The notes below the pieces were generated by a model. It was not told the origin of the DNA. It made no database searches and saw nothing but the letters and a program-made list of their open reading frames with translations. This document shows positions 9,214 to 18,655 of a stretch of 64,000 bases of DNA, piece after piece. A program made the position numbers and the translations under genes. How positions within the stretch are numbered: the first letter of the stretch is position 1; every line of letters starts with the position of its first letter. Source of the DNA: PLA3 sp964592235 (GTDB lineage Bacteria > Planctomycetota > Phycisphaerae > UBA1845 > UTPLA1); the NCBI GenBank assembly GCA_964592235.1, contig CAZQCF010000006.1, forward strand, positions 78,214 through 142,213, in the 5' to 3' direction.

Positions 9214-9433
9214 CCGCGTGCGCGTCCAGTGAGGAATTTCGAAACGGCCATGTCAAAGGTCGAATCGTCATCTTTCCGGGAAGAGCGTGCGACGGGATCG
9301 GAGGAAGGGGTCAGCCGTGCGAATCAACGATCCTCAACCAGTCCACCAGTGCGGCATTTCGCGAGGCGCGGGCGCGGCGCGACGTTTTTCTGCGATATTG
9401 GACCCGTCGGATGGTTCGGGTGCCCCCGGATTC

Positions 9434-9462
9434 TTGAATCAGGAAGGCCAAAGTCGTAGTGT
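9434..9462 (+). promoter_or_regulatory. Possible promoter of the rightward DUF1702-PKSE-thioesterase operon
   Basis: TTGAAT (9434-9439) and TAGTGT (9457-9462) are 17 bases apart. The -10 match is weak, so this is only a candidate; it would give a leader of about 140 bases. Confidence 0.3.
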
Positions 9463-9607
9463 AGTGTCGGAGAGGGCGGCAAACGGCGGCCTGCCGGGTC
9501 GCCTTGATTCCCATGTCTCCGGATGGTCGGACGGCTTCGCTTCCACGTTGCACAGGGTAAGCGAGGCGGCCCCCGATCAGGCCGGTCGCCAAGCTCGGAG
9601 TACCCCC

Positions 9608-10624
9608 ATGGCAACCACCGCATGCGGTGAGCCGATCGCCCCCCGCGCTGAATCGTCTCGGCGCGTTGCGATGGGCTTGTTTGCGCGCGGGGTTCGTCGG
9701 CGGTGGCTCGGCATTGATCCGGGAGAGATCACCTTGTCCCGGCGTGGCGTCGCCCCGATTCACGAGCGCGCCGGGGCGCGGCTGGAACAGATCGGTGAGA
9801 CTTTCGTATTCGGATACCACGCGGCGCTGGAGTCGGCGGATCTCGCGGGGCTGGCTGACCGGCTGGAGATGGTCGAGCGCGAGCGGCGCGGCTTCGCCTA
9901 CGAAGGCGCGGCCATGGCGCTGTACCTGCTTGATGCGCTGACGCCGTGGAATCGCTCGCGCTGGCGTGTGTTTGTCAAAGGACCCGGCGCGGCGCATGCG
10001 TACATGGTCTATGTCGGCGCGGGCTGGGCGATGGCGCGGCTGCCGCTGGGCGTCGGCAAGACAATGGACCGCCTGGATCCGCTTTTGCGCTGGCTGGCGA
10101 TCGACGGCTGGGCCTTTCACGATGCGTATTTTTATTCCGCGCGGGCCGTGCAGCGGGGTGAGCGGCCGCGGCGCTTGCGCGGCTACGCGTTGCGCGCGTG
10201 GGACCAGGGATTGGGTCGCGGCATGTGGTTCGCGCTGGGCGCAGATGTGTCGCGGATCGCGGAGCAGATCGGCGCAATGGATACGAACCGCCGTGCCGAT
10301 CTGTGGAGCGGCGTCGGTTTGGCGTGCGCCTATGCAGGCGGCATCGATTCGACGGACATCGAGTTGTTGTGTGCGTTGGCGGTTGAACATCGCTACTGGC
10401 TGGGGCAGGGTGCGAGTTTCGCGGCCAAGGCGCGGCAGCGCGCGGGCAATCCGGCGGAGCACACCGATCTGGCGTGCCGCCTGTTGTGCGGCCGGTCGGC
10501 GGAGGCGGCGGCGCGCATCACAGACGAATGTCTCGAACAGATTGCGCCGGACGATGGCGACGGCTCGGCCTTCGAGGCCTGGCGCGAGCGAATCGCCGCG
10601 CGGTTGCGGGAGGTGGTCGCATGA
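9608..10624 (+). CDS. DUF1702 family protein, UnbL/E5-like, of the enediyne cassette
   Basis: A 338-aa soluble protein starting at the ATG at 9608, which has GGAG 8 bases upstream. Recognised as DUF1702 by segments such as RRGFAYEGAAMALYLLDAL, VGAGWAMARLP, LDPLLRWLAIDGWAFHDAYF and the WDQGLGRGMWFALGADV stretch, in the usual order and at the usual family length (about 320-340 aa). In actinobacterial enediyne loci the DUF1702 member (UnbL/E5) is always next to the PKSE, but its reaction is unknown. Here the PKS ATG overlaps this gene's stop by 4 bases (ATGA), so both proteins are made in a coupled way. This gene is the first of the rightward operon. Assignment is from memory of the family pattern; a profile search would settle it. 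Confidence 0.82.
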   Translation: MATTACGEPIAPRAESSRRVAMGLFARGVRRRWLGIDPGEITLSRRGVAPIHERAGARLEQIGETFVFGYHAALESADLAGLADRLEMVERERRGFAYEGAAMALYLLDALTPWNRSRWRVFVKGPGAAHAYMVYVGAGWAMARLPLGVGKTMDRLDPLLRWLAIDGWAFHDAYFYSARAVQRGERPRRLRGYALRAWDQGLGRGMWFALGADVSRIAEQIGAMDTNRRADLWSGVGLACAYAGGIDSTDIELLCALAVEHRYWLGQGASFAAKARQRAGNPAEHTDLACRLLCGRSAEAAARITDECLEQIAPDDGDGSAFEAWRERIAARLREVVA

Positions 10625-13600
10625 CGCCTCGCCGCGACGGCATTGCAATCGTGGGCATGGCCTGCCGGTATCCGGACGCGCGCACGCCGTCGGAGCTGTG
10701 GGAGAATGTGCTCGCGCAGCGACGCTCGTTTCGCCGCATTCCGGCGGAGCGCATGCGGATGGAGGACTACTTCTCCAGCGACCGCGCGGCCGAGGATCGG
10801 ACCTATTCGTGTGAGGCGGCGCTGATCGAGGGCTACGAGTTTGACCGGGTGAAATTCCGGGTCTCGGGCAGCCAGTTCCGCTCGGCCGATCTCGCACACT
10901 GGATGGCGCTGGACATCGCGACGCAGGCTTTGGTCGACGCGGGGTTCGAAGGCGGCACGGATCTGCCCAAAGAATCGACGGGCGTCTTGCTGGCGAACAC
11001 GCTGACGGGGGACACGTCGCGCGCCAACGTGCTTCGGCTGCGCTGGCCCTATGTGCGGCGCGTCGTCGGCGCAACGATGGCCGAGCAGGGGCACACGCCG
11101 GAAGCGATCGAGGCGTTCCTGCAAACGCTGGAGCCGCAATACAAGCAACCCTTCCCGACGGTGAACGAAGAGACGCTGGCGGGCGGTTTGTCGAATACCA
11201 TCGCCGGACGGATCTGCAACCACTTCGATCTGAAGGGCGGCGGCTACACGCTCGACGGGGCATGCGCGGCGTCGCTGCTGGCGGTGTCGAACGCCTGCTC
11301 GGCAATTGTCGCGGGCGATCTGGATGTCGCGATTGCCGGTGGTGTGGATTTGAGCCTCGACCCGTTCGAGTTGATCGGCTTCGCCAAGGCCGGGGCGCTC
11401 GCGAGCGAGGACATGCGCGTGTACGACGCGCGGTCGTCGGGGTTCTGGCCGGGCGAAGGGTGCGGGTTCGTCGTTCTGATGCGCGAGGAAGCGGCGATCG
11501 CACAGGGCCGGCGAATCCATGCGGTCATTCGTGGCTGGGGCGTCTCCTCGGACGGCAGCGGTGGCATCACGCGGCCGGAGCCGGCGGGCCAGCGGCTGGC
11601 GCTGAAGCGGGCGTATCAGCGGGCGGGGTTTGGAATTGATACGATTGGATACTTTGAGGGACACGGTACCGGGACGCGCGTCGGCGATGAAACGGAACTG
11701 GGCGTGCTGACGGCTGCGCGGCGCGAAGCGGGGGCGTCCGGGCCGGCGGCCATCGGCTCGATCAAGGCGAACATCGGGCATACGAAGGCGGCGGCGGGAC
11801 TGGCGGGTCTCCTGAAGGCGGTGATGGCCGCGCGCGAAGGCGTGATTCCACCGATCACCGGGTGCGGCGAGCCGCATGCGATCCTGCGCGAACAGGGCGC
11901 CGCGTTGCGCGTGGCGCGCGTGCCCGAGGCGTGGGATCGCGCCGAGCCGATGCGCACGGCGGTCAGCGCCATGGGCTTCGGCGGATTAAATACGCATGTC
12001 GTTTTAGAGGGTCCATCGGACAGGTCGATCGCGCGTGAGGCGTCGCCACGTCGTCAGCATTCGTTCGCGCAGGATGCGGAGTTGTTCGTCTTTGCGGCAG
12101 AGTCGGCGGCGGCGTTGCGCGATCAAGCGGCCCGCGTGGCGGCGATCGCGCCGAATCTCTCGCGAGCGGAATTGATCGATCTCGCGGCGGATTCGGCCGC
12201 GCCAGTCGAGTCCGCGAAGAAGTCGAGCAAGGTGGATGCGAAGTCGCCCCGGCGCGGGGCGGTCGTGGCCGGCACGCCGAGCGAGTTGGCCGAGCGCGTG
12301 GGCCGCCTGATCGAATGGATCGATGCGGGTGAAACGGATCGGATCGACGCGACGGGCGTTTTTCTGGGGAGCGGCCACGGGTCGCCGCGCATCGGATTCG
12401 TGTTTCCCGGTCAGGGGTGCGCGGCCCGGCGCGATGGCGGGGCGTGGCGCGATCGGTTTGAGACCGTACGCGAACTTTACGAAACCGCCGACCTGCCGAC
12501 GCACGGTAACGATGTTCAGACAGACGTCGCGCAGCCGGCGATCGTCGCGGCGGAGCTGGCGGCGCTGCGGGCGCTGGGGCGGCTGGGAATCACGGCGCAA
12601 GTCGCGGCAGGGCACAGCCTGGGTGAACTGACGGCGCTGCACTGGGCCGGCGCGATGGACGAGGCGGCGCTGCTGCGCGTCGCGACAGCGCGAGGCCGTG
12701 CGATGGCCGATCTGCCCGAGCCGCACGGGGCGATGGCGGCGATCATGGCGCCAGCCGATGACGTCGAGGCGCTGGCGGCGGGAACGGGCGCGGTGGTCTC
12801 GGCGATCAACGCGCCGGATCTGACGGTGGTATCGGGCGAGTGCGCGGCCGTGGCGCAGGTCATGGCAAGGGCCGACGCGCGGGGCCTTGGCGCGACGCGC
12901 TTGAAAGTCTCGCACGCATTTCATTCGCCGCTGGTCAGCCGCGCGGCGGCGCCGCTGGCGGATCGGTTGCGGCGCGAGTCGCTGCGGCCGCTGTCGCGCC
13001 GCGTTGTGTCGACGATCACGGGGCGCGAGCTGTCGGCCGGTTCGAATATCGAAGAATTGCTGGTTACACAGGTGACCGCCCCGGTTCGCTTCACCGATGC
13101 CGTGCGGCGAATGGCCCACGAAGTGGACCTGCTGATTGAGGCAGGTCCGGGTCGCGTTCTGGGGGGGGTGATCGGCCGATTCGCGCCGACACCGGTCGTG
13201 TCGGTGGATGCCGCGAGCGAATCGGTGCGAGGTTTGTTGTGCGCCGCCGGAGCCGCTTACGCGATCGGCGCGCCGGTCCGCGTGAGCGCCTTGTTTGAGG
13301 ATCGCCTGACGCGCCCGTTCGATCTGGTTCGACCGCGCCGTTTTATTTCCAGCCCGTGCGAGTCGGCGCCGATCCTCGATTGCGCCGGTCTGGTCACGAA
13401 GCCGGCCGTCGCGGCGTCATCGGATGATTTGCTCACAACTGATTCGGTTGTCGCTGCATCGGATTCCGGCGAGTCAGCATTGGCCGTCGTTCGCGAGCTG
13501 GTCGCGCAGAAGGCGGAACTGCCCGCGGATTCGATCACGGGAAGCAGCCGCCTGCTGGGCGATCTGCATTTGAATTCCATTGTCGTCGGGCAGATCGCTG

Positions 13601-16600
13601 TCGCGGCGTGCAAGCGATTGGGCCTGCCCGCGCCGGTCTCGCCGACGGCCTACGCCGGCGCGACCGTCGGCGGCCTGGCGCAGGCGCTGGACGAGCTTCG
13701 CGCAATTGGCGGATCGGCGGCGGATGACGCGGACGATGGCCCGCCCGCGGGCGTTGACAGCTGGGTGCGGCCGTTCGCGGTGACATGGCGGGAACGCCCG
13801 CTGACCGCAACGGGCAGGGCGGCCCGTGATGCCACAAATGAGACACCGCATGAAAGCGAGACCGAGGCGCTGGTCGCGGCATCGGCCGATGGCTGGCGGG
13901 TGATCGCGCATCAGCTTTGCCCGTTCAAGGGTCGGATCAGCGCGGCGCTGGCGCGGGGCGGGCGCGGCGCAGGCGTGCTGGTTTGCGTGCCGCCGCAATA
14001 CGCGGAGAGCAGCCCAGCCATGTTGTTGGAAGGTGCGCGGGCCGTATTGCAGGACAACAGCCCGGCTCGGCTGGTGATCGTGCAGGATGCGCGCGAAGGC
14101 GAGTTGCCCGGCGGCATGGGGGCCGAGGCGTTCGCACGAACGTTGCATCTCGAGGCGCCGCACGTTGCGGTGAGCGTGGTGCATGTCCCGACGGCGCACG
14201 AACAAGCGACCGAATGGGTGATGGCCGAAACACGGCATGCAGCGGGTTTCCGCGAAGTGCGGTATGACGGGCAGGGCCGGCGATACGAACCCGTTCTTTC
14301 GGCGCTCAATGAGCCAGTTGCCCGATCGATCGATTCGGAGGACATCACGCACCGTGAGGAGGATGATTCGATTGCCAGCGCGGTCGGCTCTTTGAAATCT
14401 CGCACGGTCTCGGCGCTCACCGCGGGCGACGTTCTGCTCGTGACCGGCGGCGGCAAGGGCATCGCGGCGGAATGCGCGCTGGAATGGGCGCGTGAGACTG
14501 GTGTTAAATTGGCGCTGCTGGGCCGGTCGGACCCATCGCGCGACACGGAACTGGCATCGAACCTCGCGCGGTTTGAGCAATCAGGCGTTTCCTTCAAGTA
14601 TCTCCGCGCCGATGTGACCGAGGCCGAATCGGTATCGGCCGCGGTGCGCGAGGCCGAACGGGCGCTGGGGCCGGTAACGGCGTTTCTGCACGGGGCCGGC
14701 GCGAACACGCCAAAGCTCATTGCGGAGCTTGATAAAACGGCGTTTAACGAGACGCTGCTGCCGAAGGTGCAGGGCGCGCGAAACGTGCTGGCGGCTTTGG
14801 ACGCGGATCGATTGAAGCTGTTTGTCGCGTTCGGGTCGCTGATCGCGCGGGCCTGCATGGCGGGCGAGGCAGATTACGCCGTGGCGAACGACTGGCTGGC
14901 GTCGCTGGTCGAGCGGTGGGGGGCGCAGCATCCGCATTGCCGGTCGCTGGCGATCGAATGGTCGGTCTGGTCGGGCGTCGGCATGGGCGAGCGGCTGGGG
15001 CGGATCGACGCCTTGGCGCGGCAGGGCATTCGTGCGATCACGCCGGATGAAGGCGTGCGCGTGATGAAGCGCCTGCTTTCTCACGATACGCCGCCGCGCG
15101 TGCTGGTCACGAGCCGATTCGGCGATGCCCCGACGCTCACGCTCGAAGGGCCGCCGCTGCCGTTCCGCCGATTCCTGGAATCGCCGCGTGTCTATTATCC
15201 CGGCGTGGAGCTGGTGGTCGACGCGAACCTCACTCCCGCGACCGATCCGCACCTGGACGACCATGTCTTTCACGGCGAGCGCCTGTTCGCAGCGGTCCTT
15301 GGGCTGGAAGCCATGGCGCAGACGGCGATGGCCGTCGCCGGCTCCGACGCGCCGCCGAGCTTTGAAAACGTGGAATTGGCGCAGCCGATCGTGGTGCCCG
15401 ATGCCGGTGTGACGGTTCGCATCGCGGCGCTGGTGCGTGAGGACGGGGCGGTCGACGTGGTCGTGCGCAGCGCGCAGACCGGTTTCGCCGTCGATCATTT
15501 CCGCGCCACCTGCCGATTCGACTCCGCGTCAATTCAGGACCGCGCCGGGTCTGACCGGATGACGCTCGCTGCGCTCCCACCGCGAGTGAATCTTGCCCCG
15601 GACACCGATCTGTACGGCAAGCTCCTTTTCCACACCGGTCGCTTTCGCGTCGTGCGGGGCTATCACGAGCTCACGGCGAAGGCGTGTCTCGCGAAACTCG
15701 GCGAAGCCGCGCGGGATTGCTCCGCAAACGGCGACACCCGTCGCTGGTTCAGCGCCTATCTGCCGGCCGATCTCATGCTCGGGTGCCCGGCCGCGCGCGA
15801 CGGCACAATTCACGCGATTCAGGCGTGCATCCCGCACGCGACGATTCTGCCCACGGGCGTCGAGCGTATTGAGATTCACGCGGTGCGAGCCGATTCGGCG
15901 CGATTTGTCGAGGCGATCGAGCGATCGCATGAGGGCGCGGATTTCGTTTACGACGTGCGCGTCTTCGCGCCGGACGGCGCGCTGATCGAGGCATGGCACG
16001 GATTGAAACTCCGCGCGGTCGCTCCGGCCGCGCAACACGGCGCGCTCGCGCCGGTGCTGCTCGCGCCGAGTCTGGAGCGGCGCGCGGCGGAACTGCTCGG
16101 CGCTTCGGTGCGTGTCGCGCTGTTGCAGGAGCCGGGCGCGTCGCCGCCGAGCGCGAACGGAAACGGCCACGGTGAAAGCGGGAACGGCCACGCCGCGGCG
16201 AAACGTCGCGAGCAGTCCGACGCGGCATTGAGTGAATTGCTGGATCCGGATTCGCGCTGGTCGCGCCGGCTGGACGGGCGGCCCATGACACACGATGACC
16301 GCTGTGTGTCGACTTCGCACGGAGCGGGGCTGACGCTTGCGGTAGCGACTGACGATTTGACGGCGCTCGGCTGCGACATCGAGCCGGTGACGGCGCGGAG
16401 TTCCGATGCGTGGCGAGACCTGCTCGGCCCGGCGCGGTTCGCGCTGGCCCAGCAGATCGCCGGCGTCACGGGAGAATCGCTCGACATGGCGGCAACCCGA
16501 GTGTGGACCATCATCGAGTGCGCGGCGAAGGTCGGGCTGTCACACGACCTCTCGCTGACGCTGATGGAGTTCTACCGCGACGGATGGCTGACCATTCGCG

Positions 16601-16716
16601 CGGGCCGGGCGAGTGCCATGACGGCGGCATTTGCGGCGAGCAATGAGCGGCCGGCCCTGGCCGTGGGCTTCCTGGCGATGAATGAGAAGGTGGGGGCGCG
16701 GCATGCGGGCCTATGA
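10621..16716 (+). CDS. Iterative type I enediyne-type polyketide synthase (PKSE), KS-AT-ACP-KR-DH-PPTase
   Basis: A 2031-aa protein; the start at 10621 has GGGAGGTGG upstream and overlaps the previous stop. Domains in order: ketosynthase (about 8-450) with Cys215 in DGACAASL, His348 in EGHGTGT and His387 in NIGHTK; acyltransferase (about 588-870) with Ser666 in GHSLGE and the malonyl-type HAFHS motif; acyl carrier protein with Ser986 in DLHLNSI; ketoreductase with TGGGKGI (about 1275) and Ser1406/Tyr1419; hot-dog dehydratase with DHVFHG (His1548, His1551); and a C-terminal phosphopantetheinyl transferase with GCDIE (Asp1919, Glu1921) and WTIIECAAK (Glu1966, Lys1970). The single-module layout with one ACP between AT and KR and a built-in PPTase is specific to PKSE, which makes a linear polyene by repeated use of its domains. 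Cytosolic; works with the thioesterase encoded next. All active-site residues are present, so it should be functional. Confidence 0.93.
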   Translation: MTPRRDGIAIVGMACRYPDARTPSELWENVLAQRRSFRRIPAERMRMEDYFSSDRAAEDRTYSCEAALIEGYEFDRVKFRVSGSQFRSADLAHWMALDIATQALVDAGFEGGTDLPKESTGVLLANTLTGDTSRANVLRLRWPYVRRVVGATMAEQGHTPEAIEAFLQTLEPQYKQPFPTVNEETLAGGLSNTIAGRICNHFDLKGGGYTLDGACAASLLAVSNACSAIVAGDLDVAIAGGVDLSLDPFELIGFAKAGALASEDMRVYDARSSGFWPGEGCGFVVLMREEAAIAQGRRIHAVIRGWGVSSDGSGGITRPEPAGQRLALKRAYQRAGFGIDTIGYFEGHGTGTRVGDETELGVLTAARREAGASGPAAIGSIKANIGHTKAAAGLAGLLKAVMAAREGVIPPITGCGEPHAILREQGAALRVARVPEAWDRAEPMRTAVSAMGFGGLNTHVVLEGPSDRSIAREASPRRQHSFAQDAELFVFAAESAAALRDQAARVAAIAPNLSRAELIDLAADSAAPVESAKKSSKVDAKSPRRGAVVAGTPSELAERVGRLIEWIDAGETDRIDATGVFLGSGHGSPRIGFVFPGQGCAARRDGGAWRDRFETVRELYETADLPTHGNDVQTDVAQPAIVAAELAALRALGRLGITAQVAAGHSLGELTALHWAGAMDEAALLRVATARGRAMADLPEPHGAMAAIMAPADDVEALAAGTGAVVSAINAPDLTVVSGECAAVAQVMARADARGLGATRLKVSHAFHSPLVSRAAAPLADRLRRESLRPLSRRVVSTITGRELSAGSNIEELLVTQVTAPVRFTDAVRRMAHEVDLLIEAGPGRVLGGVIGRFAPTPVVSVDAASESVRGLLCAAGAAYAIGAPVRVSALFEDRLTRPFDLVRPRRFISSPCESAPILDCAGLVTKPAVAASSDDLLTTDSVVAASDSGESALAVVRELVAQKAELPADSITGSSRLLGDLHLNSIVVGQIAVAACKRLGLPAPVSPTAYAGATVGGLAQALDELRAIGGSAADDADDGPPAGVDSWVRPFAVTWRERPLTATGRAARDATNETPHESETEALVAASADGWRVIAHQLCPFKGRISAALARGGRGAGVLVCVPPQYAESSPAMLLEGARAVLQDNSPARLVIVQDAREGELPGGMGAEAFARTLHLEAPHVAVSVVHVPTAHEQATEWVMAETRHAAGFREVRYDGQGRRYEPVLSALNEPVARSIDSEDITHREEDDSIASAVGSLKSRTVSALTAGDVLLVTGGGKGIAAECALEWARETGVKLALLGRSDPSRDTELASNLARFEQSGVSFKYLRADVTEAESVSAAVREAERALGPVTAFLHGAGANTPKLIAELDKTAFNETLLPKVQGARNVLAALDADRLKLFVAFGSLIARACMAGEADYAVANDWLASLVERWGAQHPHCRSLAIEWSVWSGVGMGERLGRIDALARQGIRAITPDEGVRVMKRLLSHDTPPRVLVTSRFGDAPTLTLEGPPLPFRRFLESPRVYYPGVELVVDANLTPATDPHLDDHVFHGERLFAAVLGLEAMAQTAMAVAGSDAPPSFENVELAQPIVVPDAGVTVRIAALVREDGAVDVVVRSAQTGFAVDHFRATCRFDSASIQDRAGSDRMTLAALPPRVNLAPDTDLYGKLLFHTGRFRVVRGYHELTAKACLAKLGEAARDCSANGDTRRWFSAYLPADLMLGCPAARDGTIHAIQACIPHATILPTGVERIEIHAVRADSARFVEAIERSHEGADFVYDVRVFAPDGALIEAWHGLKLRAVAPAAQHGALAPVLLAPSLERRAAELLGASVRVALLQEPGASPPSANGNGHGESGNGHAAAKRREQSDAALSELLDPDSRWSRRLDGRPMTHDDRCVSTSHGAGLTLAVATDDLTALGCDIEPVTARSSDAWRDLLGPARFALAQQIAGVTGESLDMAATRVWTIIECAAKVGLSHDLSLTLMEFYRDGWLTIRAGRASAMTAAFAASNERPALAVGFLAMNEKVGARHAGL

Positions 16717-17125
16717 GTGCCGGTTCGTGGTGGGATTCGAAGAGACGAACCTCGTGGGGAATGTTTACTACGCGAATCATGTGCGATGGCAAGGGCGTTG
16801 CCGCGAGATGTTCCTGCGCGATCACGCGCCCGAAGTGCTCGACGAGCTGCGTTGCGGGTTGGCGCTGGTCACGACGCGTGTCTCGTGCGAGTATCTCGCG
16901 GAACTGACGGCGTTTGACGAGGTGCTCATTCGCATGCGGCTGGCTGGCCTCACGCAGAACCAGGTCACGATGAAGTTCGAATATTTCCGCATTCGGAGCG
17001 GGCGCGAGGAACTGGCCGCCCGCGGCGAGCAGCAGATTGCCTGCATGCGTCGCCGAGGCGATGAGGTCGTACCCGAACCGCTGCCCGAGGGCCTGCGCAG
17101 GGCGCTTGCCGCGTACGCCGAGTAG
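16703..17125 (+). CDS. PKSE-associated hot-dog thioesterase (CalE7/SgcE10-like, TEBC)
   Basis: A 140-aa single-domain protein of the 4-hydroxybenzoyl-CoA thioesterase fold. The signature of the enediyne-type subgroup is clear: FEETNLVGNVYYANHVRW followed by QGRCREMFLRDHAP, later CEYLAEL, and FEYFRI plus ARGEQQIACM near the end. Family members release the polyene from the PKSE carrier protein and lack the usual acidic catalytic residue, relying on conserved Asn and Arg that are visible here in TNLVGN and GRCRE. The start at 16703 lies inside the PKS end (14-bp overlap) after AAGGTGGGGG; an upstream in-frame ATG at 16682 is less likely. It closes the rightward operon; the next gene begins 192 bases later. 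Confidence 0.92.
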   Translation: MRAYECRFVVGFEETNLVGNVYYANHVRWQGRCREMFLRDHAPEVLDELRCGLALVTTRVSCEYLAELTAFDEVLIRMRLAGLTQNQVTMKFEYFRIRSGREELAARGEQQIACMRRRGDEVVPEPLPEGLRRALAAYAE

Positions 17126-17317
17126 TTACCGCCCACGATTGCATTTCGAAGGCACAGGCTATGAGCCTGCGCCACACCAGGCAGAATCAACTCCGCTGGT
17201 TGACCGGAACTCCCATTTGTCGCACCGATGGGTTACAATTCGCATCCACGCATCGCGCGGCGGCCGTCGTGGAGTCGCTTGCCGCGCGGCGCCTTCTCTA
17301 AACGCGTGGAGACGACC

Positions 17318-18655
17318 ATGGCCCACGGGGATTGCGGCTGCGGCGGAGCGGACCACACCAAGCCCAGTCGGCGCGAATTTGTGTACGTCGGCCTCGTTGG
17401 CGGGCTGGGCCTCGTCTTGCCCGAGTACCTTCAGAAACTCGCGCTGGCGGACCAGAAGCAATACGCGGCCAAGGCGGCGGTGGCCGATTCCGTCATCCAC
17501 ATCTTCCTGCCCGGCGGCATCAGCGCGCAGGAGTCGTTCGACCCCAAGCCCTACGCACCGATCGAGTACCGCGGCCCGCTCGGCACGGTGAACACCTGCC
17601 TGACCGGCGTGGCGTTCAGCGAATGCCTCGGCGAGACGGCGAAGGTCGCCGACAAGCTCACCGTGATTCGCAGCCTGACGCACGGCGAAGCCGCGCACGA
17701 ACGCGGCACGCACAACATGTTCACCGGCTATCGCCCGAGCACGGCGCTGGCCTATCCGTCGTTCGGTTCGGTCGTCTCGCATGAACTGGGCGGGCGGAAC
17801 GATCTGCCGCCGTACGTTTGCGTGCCGGGCGTGCCGAACGAGTACGCCGGCTCGGGTTACTTGAGCAACAAATACGGGCCGTTTTCGGTCGGGTCCGATC
17901 CGGCGGAGAGCAGCTTCGCCGTGCGCGATTTGTCGCTACCGGGCGATGTCGACCATCAGCGTTTCGAGCGGCGACGGCGCATGCTCGAGGCGGTGGACGC
18001 GCACTTCCACGCGATGGAGACCGGTGACGCCGTCGCGGCGATGGACGAGTTCTATCAGCGCGCGTACACGTTGCTTAGCTCCGCTAAGGCGCGCGAGGCG
18101 TTTCATCTCGCGGCCGAGCCCGAGGCGATTCGCAACGAATACGGTCGCCATGCGGCGGGCCAGCGCATGTTGCTGTGCCGGCGGCTGGTCGAGGCGGGCG
18201 TGCGCTTCGTGTCGATGACGTTTGGAAGCTGGGATCATCACGCGAGCATCGCCGACGGCGTGCGCGGTCAGTTGCGGCAGTTCGACCAGGGCTTCGCGGC
18301 GCTGATTCGCGATCTGGATCGGCGCGGGCTGCTCGGCAGGACGCTGGTGATGGTGACGACGGAGTTCGGCCGCACGCCGAAACTCAATCGCGACGCGGGG
18401 CGGGATCATTGGCCGCGCGTGTTCAGCGCGGTCCTGGCGGGGGGCGGCGTTCACGGGGGATTGGTCCACGGCGCGACCGACGCGACGGCCAGCGAACCGG
18501 CGAAGGACCCGGTCGGCATCGAGGACTTAGCTACGACCGTCTATAATCAACTCGGCATCCACGCCGACAAAGAGCTGATGGCCCCCGGCGGCCGGCCCGT
18601 GGAGATCGTGAACGGCGGCCGCGTGCTGACGGAGATCCTGGCGAAGCCCGCGTGA
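17318..18655 (+). CDS. DUF1501 family protein, exported (Tat-type signal)
   Basis: A 445-aa protein of the DUF1501 family (alkaline-phosphatase-like superfamily) that is expanded in planctomycetes. The start at 17318 has GGAGA upstream; longer in-frame starts lack this. SRREFVYVG followed by a hydrophobic stretch is a twin-arginine-like signal. Family features: IHIFLPGGISAQESFDPKP near the N-terminus, LTHGEAAHERGTHNMFTGY, WDHHASI and the C-terminal TTEFGRTPKLNRDAGRDHWP with its metal-binding-type His/Asp residues. It lies at the head of a four-gene operon typical of planctomycetes, where DUF1501 is followed by DUF1549/DUF1553 and c-type cytochrome proteins. Substrate unknown; sulfatase- or phosphatase-like chemistry is a guess from the fold. 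Confidence 0.88.
   Translation: MAHGDCGCGGADHTKPSRREFVYVGLVGGLGLVLPEYLQKLALADQKQYAAKAAVADSVIHIFLPGGISAQESFDPKPYAPIEYRGPLGTVNTCLTGVAFSECLGETAKVADKLTVIRSLTHGEAAHERGTHNMFTGYRPSTALAYPSFGSVVSHELGGRNDLPPYVCVPGVPNEYAGSGYLSNKYGPFSVGSDPAESSFAVRDLSLPGDVDHQRFERRRRMLEAVDAHFHAMETGDAVAAMDEFYQRAYTLLSSAKAREAFHLAAEPEAIRNEYGRHAAGQRMLLCRRLVEAGVRFVSMTFGSWDHHASIADGVRGQLRQFDQGFAALIRDLDRRGLLGRTLVMVTTEFGRTPKLNRDAGRDHWPRVFSAVLAGGGVHGGLVHGATDATASEPAKDPVGIEDLATTVYNQLGIHADKELMAPGGRPVEIVNGGRVLTEILAKPA

Larger units (their letters stand above)
9077..9607. other. Divergent control region between the two halves of the PKSE cassette
   Basis: About 530 bases without a supported gene separate the UnbV-like and DUF1702 genes, which point away from each other. 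An open frame runs through it into the DUF1702 gene, but the coding start is placed at 9608 by its ribosome-binding site. One promoter candidate for each direction is listed separately; both have the same -35 hexamer TTGAAT. Confidence 0.6.

Noticed and set aside
7391..9232. Plus-strand 613-codon frame
   Set aside because: Antisense to the FG-GAP repeats of the UnbV-like gene; no family pattern.
9311..11503. Minus-strand 730-codon frame across DUF1702 and PKS
   Set aside because: Highly Arg/Pro-rich shadow of two genes whose domains are clear on the plus strand.
10621..16716. PKS as a polyunsaturated fatty acid synthase or modular PKS
   Set aside because: One ketosynthase, one carrier protein between AT and KR, and a C-terminal PPTase fit PKSE; PUFA synthases have tandem carrier domains and separate subunits.
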